A stretch of DNA of 64,000 nt, from NCBI GenBank assembly GCA_009823395.1, contig CM020516.1, positions 1,510,501 through 1,574,500 of the forward strand, read 5' to 3'. Both the position numbers and the translations under genes were made by a program. The notes beneath the pieces were generated by a model. The model worked only from the letters and a program-made list of their open reading frames with translations. It was not told the origin of the DNA and did no database searches. The stretch comes from Thamnaconus septentrionalis (taxonomy: Eukaryota; Chordata; Actinopteri; Tetraodontiformes; Monacanthidae). Below are positions 24,550 through 33,644 of this stretch, one piece after another (within the stretch, counting starts at the first letter, position 1; each line of letters opens with the position of its first letter).

Positions 24550-27511
24550 CTTTGGCACATTGCAGCAGACTGGTGCAGTGAGGCTGCAGTGGCTTTAGTT
24601 CCATACCTTGGCTTGCCATGGAGGCAACAGAGCTGAAAAAAAAAACTCTAATTGGCTGATAACTGTCATGCAGAAAGCCTCTGCGCAATTTGACCTCACA
24701 CACACACGCACACACACACACACACACACAGAGTATAAATGCTGAGCTCATTAGTGGCAAAATGCCAGCGCACCTAAACTTTTGGTGCCTGAATGGAAAT
24801 CCATTTTAATTGCACAGATCGAGTCTCAGCTCAACTATTGCTGTCGGCGCAACAACACTTCAGGCCCAGAGCACCAATAAAGAGACGCCCGGTCTGAGAC
24901 ATGCTCAGAATAATTGGGGTGCAAATGAATGAGGTTTTTCTCTGCCTTTTCTTTTTGTCATTCATGGCGTCCTGATTGCAAGCAGCCTCAGCTCTACCTG
25001 CAGGAGTTGATTCTTCTGCTGGAAAAAGAGTGAGACAGCAATAACACGCAGTTCCAGCCAGGTTCCAGCTGCCAGTGGCCTTGACTGCATTCAGTATCTA
25101 CAATCATATTGACTGTTACAGATTAACATCACAAACAAAACTCAGCGTTTGGATTGTGTGAGGCGGCCAACATGTCACAAAAACAGAATCCAGTTGCTCT
25201 CATTTAGCGTCGCCATGCAGTCCGGCAGAGTGCCCTCCATCAGCAGCCACGAGCGGAGACGCTGCCTGAATACTGAACACGGCAGATTAATAGGAAGACC
25301 TCGCTGAACACGAGCCAACTTAATCCACAGGAAACACCGAGACGCATTAGGAGGCTATCAGCTTTTGCGCCTTCGCGGAAACAATTTTCCCGTCAGACTT
25401 GTGATGTTTCCGCTTGATTGGACGCTCCGACAACAGCGTGTACGCTGAATCAACCCAGGGAGCCGCCAGCTCAATCCCTTCGCATGTCCTGGACCGCGCT
25501 GGCGTCTTCCACCAGCGGCAAAACAGCGCAACAGTGCACGACAGAATATAACTGCACGCTGGATTTAACAGTTGAATGCGACGAGAGTCGTTCGACCCCT
25601 GGCCACCGGGTGGCCAACGTGCTGCAGTGCAGGGACCTCAGCAGGACAGGAGGTTAAAGAGAGCCGAGTTGTGAAGCTGTCACTCACTGGCCCACTTTGT
25701 GATGAGAGTGATCCATAGTTTTTTTATGACTGCTTTGCACCGTCTTCTGTCTGTCCATTAATTCATCTGTATGTGCTGAAGCGGAGCCGCAGCCCTGCTA
25801 CATGTCTGACTCTCTGCATATCAAATCCATCTGTAAAGCTCCTGACGCTCATATTTCCAGTGTCCAGAGCTCAGCTAGCATTTTCCCTCCTCTTCCTCTT
25901 TAAAAATCCTCCCACCAAGTCAGTCGGTGCTTCCTTGTTTAGGAAGGAGACGCCTCTGCGATGGCTGCACAGATTTTTAAGCACACCCCCCCCCCCAAAA
26001 AAAAGCCCCCCTGCAAAAGAGATGAACCGCCAGGCCCAGAGTCTAACAGCCATTCTGGGTGTTTAGTTTACTAGTGATTACTAGTGATTTGATCACTTCA
26101 TCGCTTTACATTCTCAGTTCTACCCCCCCACCCCCTTTTTGGAAATGATAAAAATGTCAGTTTTCAATAATTGCATATTAAAAATAATTGCACATCACTG
26201 TATAAAGCACAGTAGTGACGTGCTTTATAAACGCACATCACTGTGATGACTGCACCGTGTGCTTCCATGACCTTTACTTTACAGTGGCATCCAACCATTA
26301 GTCAGCCAGTTACGCTGCAGCCCAAATCAATAAGAAGATCAGAGACACCTTACCTCCATAGTCGCTGGCCGCTGCTGTCCAGGTAGAGTGTGAGCCCTGT
26401 TTTTATCTCTTTGCAACAGCAGAGGAACACGACTGTTTGAATCCACTTGGAGCAAAGCGTTTAATACTTTGCTCCTGAATAAGGGAAAAGGTTAATGGAC
26501 TCTCTGTCCTGCCGCCTGTGAGGATTAAATACTTTCTGGCCCTCCAGAGTCAGTGCTGCAGGAGAGAGTTCATTTATGCTTTGGCAAGATTAATCTTTTA
26601 CAATTAGTCTGAAATACGGAGAACTTTTCTCCGTCTGTGTCCGTCTTGCGCCTGTCCTCTTAAGCTCCATCCCTGACTACTGACTCTTTCCCCCTTTAAT
26701 GTCTGCTTCCTCCCCAACTTCCCCATCTCTCATCCTGCTGTCACTTTGCTCCTCTGACTTTGACAGCCTGGCTGAAAATAACACTTGTGCACCATTAATT
26801 TAGACAGAAAAGGCCCTTAAGACGGCCCGTGATTATTATTATTATTATTATTTTAATATTTGTATATAATTCAAGGATGAAGTGCATGTCTTATCATGCT
26901 ATCATAACAACCTGTTTTTCTATCTGGCTGCTGCGATGCAACGCTGTACAAACTCACCGCTCATCCTGCTGCGTCTCAGTGCTCACTGGCTGCGCACCAC
27001 CAAGCAGAGCCGTCTGTTCAGAGGGGTTCACTCTCTTCAGCTCACTCTCACGTAACAAACACATCAATAGAACACAGTTTAATAGTGAAGATTAGAAGAT
27101 ATGCGCTTGTGTGCAGTGCACTGTGCATTTGAAAAATGTGACTGCTATGGTTTTAGCCAGTAGCAGTGTAGTGTTAGGGAATTTTTTAAAGTCGTACATT
27201 GAAATCCTGCTACTGTTCGAACTGTTTTCAACGTCTAACATGTTGAAAGTCTGCCAGGTATTTTATCGTGGATGTCTTATGAATACGCTGAAAAGTTGTA
27301 TTCATCTTATAACTTCCTGTGTTTCCCCCCCCGAACAATAATTTTGTATTTTAATATTCGCGACCTGCCTGCAGTAGATAGCGAGTATTGCTTTAGTATT
27401 GACCACTAGAGGGCGGTGTGGTTCTTATTCTGCAAAGAACTGAAAGGAAGAGGAAGAAGAAGAAGGAGGCGGAGGAGGCAGCGGCTTGTAATTACTGAAA
27501 CACTATCAACT
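24550..27511. other. Intergenic region between pld5 and SLC35A4-MP
   Basis: Divergent spacer: pld5 points left, the microprotein gene points right. A (CA)n lies at 24697-24731 and an ATT triplet run at 26829-26852. No exon recognised. The last 110 nt contain a CTCF-like motif listed separately. Confidence 0.6.
27403..27415 (+). promoter_or_regulatory. CTCF-like motif upstream of SLC35A4-MP
   Basis: CCACTAGAGGGCG fits the 13-position CTCF core (CCASYAGRKGGCR) with no mismatch, 97 nt before the microprotein start codon and on the border between the two divergent genes. Match seen in sequence; occupancy is inference, and similar words also occur in dispersed repeats. Confidence 0.4.
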
Positions 27512-27526
27512 ATGGCCAACGACAAG
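27512..27526 (+). CDS. slc35a4: SLC35A4-MP coding exon 1 (MANDK)
   Basis: 15-nt coding part of the first exon, ATG GCC AAC GAC AAG|gtcggt, phase 0. Context before the ATG is caact; the human protein starts MADDK. Confidence 0.85.
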
Positions 27527-29303
27527 GTCGGTGTCAACTTTTTCAACCATTTCCATCGAACGCGAAGCCTTAAAATGCTGTTTTGAGTGGCGGGGATAAC
27601 GGGCGATGTGAAGTCACAGCCGTTCCTTCTGGACTTCATTGCTGCCGTAGTTGGCCGAAGAAGTTGTGGAGGAGTTTCTCAGCTGTGGCGGTTAGCTTGT
27701 TGTCTCAGCTGCCGTCAGCCCAGAGCTACCTGGGTTGGCTTCTTGACATTTCATCTGGTGACTGGAGCTTTTCCCTCGTGAAAGAAACAAAACGAAACCA
27801 AAACCACCAGCGAAGGAAGCCGTTGACATGCAGCCAATTCTAACTACCTGAACTACCGCCCGCTGTCTCGCGCATTAGCGATAGTTGGTTTTTTTTTTTA
27901 CTGCGACGGTGAAGGTTCAGTGCTCAACCTTCCTGTTTCTTCCTCCTCGGTTGTCAAACACACTGACATAGAAAACATTACTGCAGCTGTTTGTCAGTGT
28001 TGTGTATGGGGCCCTCGTGTTTGATGCTATGAACGCTGGAACGAATTGTTTTCATGAAACGGTTTCGTCAGTGTAATGTGTGTGTTTTTAAAAACAATTT
28101 AGTCATTGTCAATTTGCAAGAGTTGTTATTCATTTGTAGCGAATTAGAAATACCACGAGGAGTTTTGTTTTAGTTTCCCTGCGCTGTGCGTTTTCTGCCA
28201 GTTATGTTGTTGTTGATGATGATGATGATATCCTGAAGATTAACATGACTCTAAATTAGATAGATAGAACTTTGTCTGTTTTCAGTAAAAAAAAACAAAA
28301 CAACAACAACAGAAATTTGTCTTCGACACAACTTAAAAAGAAAAGCACTCAAGCACATTCACACAGATAAAAAATAATAAAGAGTAGGTTATTTTTTCCT
28401 ATTCAGAACAGTTATTGCAGAGGGGATGAATGAGTTGATGAGAGTGGCTTTCCTCACCACTGATTGCCTGTAGAGTTCTGTCAGAGGAAGTTGGGATGTC
28501 CTGGTTATGATGCTGGCCTGCTTGATGATGAGGGAGGCTTTTGTTTTGGCGGCGGTGGGAAGGAAGTGAATATTGTAGGTGAAAGTGGATTAAACAAGAG
28601 TTAAAATATCCTTGCTGATGTTAAAAGTCCTCACTTTTCTGAGCAGGTGGAGACGCTTACTTTTAAATAGCAGTAACTGTACCAGGAAAAAAAAACAACT
28701 CTTATTTCATTTGTTTAATTTTCAGAAAGAGTCGCTTCAACAAAGAGGACGTCAAAGAGATATTTTGTCGTGACTTTGCTTTGGTTCCACAGGACCCCCT
28801 GAGCCAGCTGAGGGACCTGGTGGAGCTGAAGGACCAGCTGGAGGACATTCAGAGACGTGTGGAGGATGAGATCCAGGCTGGGGTCCCTCCAGTAAGGCAC
28901 CTGCTCACTCAGTTTTACCCTCAGCCAGGCCGCTGTCTATGGAAACGTGTGAAGTGTTAAGGCACACTCATGCCGAGTCCAAATGGACGAGACTGCTTTT
29001 GAAGTTGCATTTGATGAATGGAATAATAAAAAAAAAAATATCTTAGAAGTATCGGCTCTCTCGAAAAGAAAACTAGCGCTAACTCCGCCCCTCTTTGCCT
29101 TTCAGGGGGGCAGTTTTTTGGCCTCTCCTTTCCTCAAGGGCTTCCTGGCGGGCTACATCGTGGCAAGGCTGCGCTCCTCAGCACTGATGGGCGTCGCGGT
29201 GGGAACGTGTACGGGAATCTACGCGGCGCAAACCTACAAGGTTCCTGACATTGAGAGCACAGTCAGGGAGTACGTACGCAGCCTGAGAGGAGGAAGCAAA
29301 TGA
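27512..29303 (+). CDS. slc35a4: SLC35A4 upstream-ORF microprotein (SLC35A4-MP), stand-alone gene, 103 aa
   Basis: In mammals this 103-residue protein is translated from an upstream ORF on the SLC35A4 mRNA and reported in the mitochondrial inner membrane, affecting respiration. Three exons join in frame: 27512-27526 (MANDK), 28793-28891 (33 codons, amphipathic helix-forming segment ending QRRVEDEIQAGVPP), and 29106-29303 (65 codons plus TGA). The last exon has SPFLKGFLAGYIVARLRSSA followed by GVAVGTCTGIYAAQTY, the glycine-rich membrane segment that is the family's most conserved part, and a charged C-terminus. Total length is exactly 103, the human length. Splice sites are AAG|gtcggt, ccacag|GAC, CCA|gtaagg and ttcag|GGG. 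The start has MA-DK as in human. No SLC35A4 transporter frame (about 320 codons) lies anywhere between this stop and the next gene, which is the oddity here. Confidence 0.93.
28395..28560 (-). mobile_element. 3' end of a LINE-type reverse transcriptase gene, antisense in SLC35A4-MP intron 1
   Basis: On the minus strand one frame reads ELYRQSVVRKATLINSFIPS then AITVLNRKK and a stop. A segment of the form SFIP.AI..LN just before the stop is what I remember from the C-termini of fish non-LTR retrotransposon polyproteins. An A/T-rich tail follows on the minus strand. Only the last 55 or so codons are visible. Family not determined. Confidence 0.45.
28793..28891 (+). CDS. slc35a4: SLC35A4-MP coding exon 2
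   Basis: 99 nt, phase 0 at both ends, ccacag|GACCCCCTG to CCTCCA|gtaagg. Encodes an acidic, heptad-like helix (L-R-D-L-V-E-L-K-D-Q-L), aligned without gaps to the human protein. Confidence 0.93.
29106..29303 (+). CDS. slc35a4: SLC35A4-MP coding exon 3: membrane segment and stop
   Basis: 198 nt, ttcag|GGGGGC to TGA at 29301-29303. Contains the conserved GFLAGYIVARLR and GTCTGIYAAQ segments. Confidence 0.95.
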   Translation, partial: GGSFLASPFLKGFLAGYIVARLRSSALMGVAVGTCTGIYAAQTYKVPDIESTVREYVRSLRGGSK

Positions 29304-29472
29304 AGCAGACGAGGGGAGGTGGTGGCGGTACAGTTTCACATGGGAACACGCGTGTTTTAAAAGCTTTAAGAAAAAGAAACTGGTGTCCTTGGAGGGTCGC
29401 ACATCTCTCATCTCCTTCACATGCAGTTATTGAAAACGCTCGCTTTACAAGTTTGTTAAAGGGTGAAACTGG

Positions 29473-29478
29473 AATAAA
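29473..29478 (+). terminator. AATAAA poly(A) signal, SLC35A4-MP
   Basis: First AATAAA after the stop codon, 170 nt downstream; would give a short 3' UTR. Confidence 0.5.
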
Positions 29479-30933
29479 TTGCAACTGTTTCTAGCTGAAT
29501 CTTGCTGAACTGATGATACACATCAATTTTAAGCAGTTTGGAAACACCAATACCTGCTGAGAGATTTACATATTGATCAATAGTCCAACCAGTGCTCGCA
29601 GGCCTGAAAGATATTTTCTCAGGAAAGATTTCAGAGAGGAAAACAATATTTTGGACTTTAGTTTTCCCACGAGTTGACAAATGGGAACTGTTTTCTGGTG
29701 ATTTGTTGATTTTTTTGAAATTAATTTTCATTTTGTGCCATCAACATACACGTACAGTAGCATTCACGCGAGGGTTGCTGATGTCTACCTCTAGTAGTTG
29801 GAAATAATTACAGCAGCAGTGATTAACTGGCACTTTATGAGTGTGTGTGGGAAATGTATTGTGTCTTTACAGGAGCAGGAACCCCTCCTAAGATTACAGC
29901 TCAGTTTTCTCCCCATTTTCCTTTCTTTTGGTGAAATAAGAAAAAAACTAAATTGTCAAATTTCTTGTTCCAAAAATCTATCTCCCTATTAGAATTTTTT
30001 TTTTTTTGAAAAAACGCTGACATCATTTGCCAGAAGTGGAATTTGTTCTTTGTCAGGAATGACTTTAAAAATTTCAATGCACTAAGTGTCAAAAACTAGA
30101 AGAAATAAATCTGAAAAGGAAGGTTGTGGTTTACGCTCACTTTCAGTTTCACTTCTAGCAACACAGTTGTGTGTCAGAGAATGACATGTAAAGTGTTGAG
30201 ACAAAGCAGAGTGTCTCCTCATCTCATCTCACGTCACGTTGTGTGCAATAGCCGTCCTGATGGGCCTCCTGCTCTCCATCAGCTGCTGGCAACCAGACAA
30301 TCTTTTGCACTGGCAAGGTTTTTGGGGTTTTGTGGATTAAAATGTTTTGTCTTCCGGCGCCCAATAACTTTGCTTGTGGTTTTGAAAAAATGTTTTTAAA
30401 CGTTGAATTTGTTCTTTTCAAAATATGTTGGTATTTTAAATAACTTGCGTTTCCCCTGGTGAAGAGGCAAAATAAGGTAGCGGTGGTAAAGGTCAGTATC
30501 GATTCCACTGGCAGCGGCATGTGTTTTAGAAATGGAATTGGCAGAACACACCCCCACCAAAAAAAAGTCAGTTATAAACCTGCATCTTTTTTTGTTTGAA
30601 TTTTCCTTTCGCTTTGCAGCCCTTCGCCAATTTTTTTTTTTTAATGCTGCAAAGGTAGAGACAGTCAGAATATTTTGTTTTGTATTTTTTTGCTCTCAAC
30701 ATTGCGTTTATCTACTCATGGAGTACTGTATTTTTTGGTTACTTGAACCTAGGAACACTCAGTGCCTCTTGACGATCCATACTTCATACGTACCTTTGCT
30801 TTGCATGCGCTTTATGACTTAGTTTCTCGTCTTCGTTATTTCTATTATTACCGTCTCTTCTCAGTGTTCTGTTGTGATCTTGTGAAAGAAAACCACACAA
30901 ACTAATCTGTAACGAGATTTATTGAGTTGTCCA

Positions 30934-30939
30934 AATAAA
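30934..30939 (+). terminator. Alternative AATAAA poly(A) signal, SLC35A4-MP
   Basis: AATAAAGCTTG context, 1.6 kb after the stop. Would mark the end of a long 3' UTR of the size that normally would hold the SLC35A4 frame, but no such frame is there. Confidence 0.35.
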
Positions 30940-31067
30940 GCTTGAAGAAAACCAAACAGTGCAGAACTATTGTGATACTGACTGCGTCCAAATGTTTGGA
31001 GCCAAGCGTTCAAGTCAACCCAGTGTTAACTGAATTGACTTCATTCTGTATTTTCTTGCAGTTATCT

Positions 31068-31146
31068 GGTTGGTTCTTCTGTCTCAGGGTTTTTATTTGT
31101 AAATAAAAACCTGAAAATCTGTGTCTGAGATAAAAGAACCAACGAG
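31068..31146. repeat. Compound inverted repeat (hairpin)
   Basis: Inner arms CAGGGTTTTTATTT and AAATAAAAACCTG (31085-31113) are complementary with one bulge; outer arms TTGGTTCTTCTGTCTCAG and CTGAGATAAAAGAACCAA pair with few mismatches. Between the two genes' 3' ends. Could be a small fold-back element, or structured 3' UTR sequence. Confidence 0.75.
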
Positions 31147-31409
31147 ATGAGCCCAGCGTTCGGCTAATTCTCTTTTCAGCTTGGACCGTACAGCATATCG
31201 TTGTCAAAAATAAGATCTGACATGAATTAACCAATAATTAGGTTCCATTTGGCCACATTCAGTATAATATCCCATGAATCCTGCCCTTAGCTTTCTATTC
31301 ACTACTGAGAACAGTAAAATCCCAGAGTAAATAATATCTTTTGCAAAACAAAATCAATCAAGATTTTAATACAAAGAGATATTTTGTTGATTCGAAGCAG
31401 AAAGATGCA

Positions 31410-31415
31410 TTTATT
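31410..31415 (-). terminator. AATAAA poly(A) signal, cd74
   Basis: Minus-strand AATAAA about 250 nt beyond the cd74 stop codon; the first such hexamer downstream that I find. Confidence 0.5.
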
Positions 31416-31665
31416 TTGATTGATTGATGTGGAACAGCTGTGGAGGGAAGCGCATTGCTCCCTATTCCCAAGAAACAAAAAGAGAAAGGAAAAACACTAT
31501 TAGTCTTAGTAGAAGGATGAAATACCAAGTAAATCCATACATAGATTTTCTGCTCTGACTAAATGTCACTAAGATTAAACTGAAAAGCATAAACATTAAA
31601 AAAAAAAAAAAGGCACATAATTACACAATAATTGATACAATAATTGTGGTGCCCTGACCTCAGTG

Positions 31666-31709
31666 TCAGTCGCTGGTCTCTGGGAGAGCCAACACCTGAC
31701 TCATCATCC
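31666..31709 (-). CDS. cd74: cd74 last coding exon
   Basis: 44 nt, ctgcag|GG ATG ATG AGT to TGA at 31668-31666; encodes MMSQVLALPETSD after the spliced glycine. Short C-terminal tail. Confidence 0.82.
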
Positions 31710-33613
31710 CTGCAGACACAGAAACAGCAATGAAATTACATTTACAAAGTGATGGATCTGCAAAGCAGATGCATTTTGCTTAGTGCGGACAATTTTTACC
31801 TAAACAAAGAAATAAAACAATTATCAGCTCATACGACGACTTTGAAATTGCCTTACCGGTGGCGAGAGCCCTAGCGGAACCCACGCCGCATTTGGCCGGG
31901 TCGGTGGTGTACATGGAGCCGGGGATCTGCTCCCCAGTGGCAGGGTTCACGCACCAGCAGGTGTCCTGGAAGCACTGCTGCGGCCAGTAGAGGCCGCTGG
32001 GGTCGCAGCGTGGGCGGAAACCTGGACCCAGTGGCTGCTTCAAGCCCCAGGACTCCATCTGGCACTCAGTGGGAGGGCTGGCTGCAAGGCCACAAGACAA
32101 GTGCAAGAGTTTCACTCTACATGTATTTATATATACTGTTCATTGTATACATACCCGTATATACACTTACTTGTGTGAATACTTGTTTTTTTTAACCTTG
32201 CATTTTTATTGTTTTTAACATTTCCATTTATTTAGGCTTACACCAGGACCTGAGTCCTGATTTCATACCACTAACGTGTAAATGTGAACTGGTATGACAA
32301 TAAAGTTTCTCGAATTGTCACAGGAAACTGAGGAGCAGCATCACATGACGCAATGTATCCAAAGACGTCAAGTTTTTTTTTTTTTTTGCATCATTACATC
32401 CTAAATTCCAGAGAATATGATGACACACTTGGGTTCCGTCTTTCTTCTTGTGTGCAGGTGTGCAAGTGGGAGGTGGCAAAAAGAGGAAATGTGTTTGAGT
32501 CATACCAGTCTTGCCAGCTTTCCTGGAGCCATCCTGCAAATGAGGTAGTGAAACAAAAGTGGACGGATCAGAACGAAGGGTTTCACTTTTTTTATTCCAG
32601 TATAATGAGCATCAATCGATCTTCCAGGAAACAAAAAAACAAAACAATACAGCGATGTTCCTCACCTTCATATCGTCATAAATGTGTGTTTGCTATGCGA
32701 TCTATAGAAGGTCAATGCTGAGGTGACTGAAACTGCTGCGCTGCAGTAAATTACCTGGTCCACCAAGATGTCAGTCATTTCAGGGAAGGCATTGATGGAC
32801 ATGTGGGTGCGGCTGGGCATGGCGGCTGCAGGTGGACCCAGCAAACACGCATTTAACAGGGGAACAAAACACAAACATCAACAGCAATGAACAGAAAGAG
32901 TTTGAAACTTTCACACGGGCAAATTTTGAATTAAAAGCCCAAAGTGTGTAACCGCTTGTGAGTGACAGTGTTATTATTTTTATTCAGTGTTCCCACCATA
33001 ATATCCCAATTTTAAGTCTTGTGTTCAACAAAGCTCCCATAAAGCACGATCACCAGCTATGGTTGCTTGCTTTACTCATATCTGTCCTTGTTGTAAACAT
33101 TGTTGTAAACTTGTGCCAACTGTCTTCAGTTCAAATACCTCCTCCGCTCATCCTCCCCCTGGTCATCTCGGACCTCAGGCTGTCGCCCTGCTCCTCCAGG
33201 GATCTGATTTCAGCCTTCTGTGTGAGGAGGAAGTAGGCCACCATGGCCTGGCCAGCAATCAGGATGCAGGCCAGCAGGGTCACACCTGCCACCTTGTAGG
33301 CGCGACTGGAGCCCCTTCTACATTACATACAGAGAGGAGTGCAAAGGGAGGAAATAGAGTTAAAAAAACAAACAACATAAGTGCCAACATGTGAGGAGGG
33401 GACAGTAGAGAGATTCAGTTGTAAAATGAAACGAAAAGGAGAAAAAAAAAAAAATGATAATAATAACAACATTGATTTTACTAAAGGAATAATCAGGAAT
33501 AGGGTCATCTGACATAAAACATTGAACACAAAGTTAACTGAAGGTAATGACGTCAGCTGTTGCTATGCAGATACACACACATTCAGAGACTTTTTGTAGG
33601 CAAAACAATCATT

Positions 33614-33644
<31 letters not shown>

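Larger units (their letters stand above)
29304..31665. other. 3' flank between SLC35A4-MP and cd74 (tail to tail)
   Basis: A/T-rich, with no frame resembling a nucleotide-sugar transporter and no frame over 100 codons. Plus-strand polyadenylation-type hexamers occur at 29473 and 30934; the minus-strand cd74 signal is at 31410. A compound palindrome at 31068-31146 is listed separately. The part up to about 30,950 could be a long 3' UTR of the microprotein gene. Confidence 0.6.

Noticed and set aside
24029..24760. Long frames on both strands (up to 189 codons)
   Set aside because: They are translations of the CA/CAGA tract (Thr-His or Cys-Val runs).
29304..31665. SLC35A4 transporter frame expected downstream of the microprotein
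   Set aside because: Searched for a multi-membrane frame on both strands; the longest frames are about 100 codons and not transporter-like.
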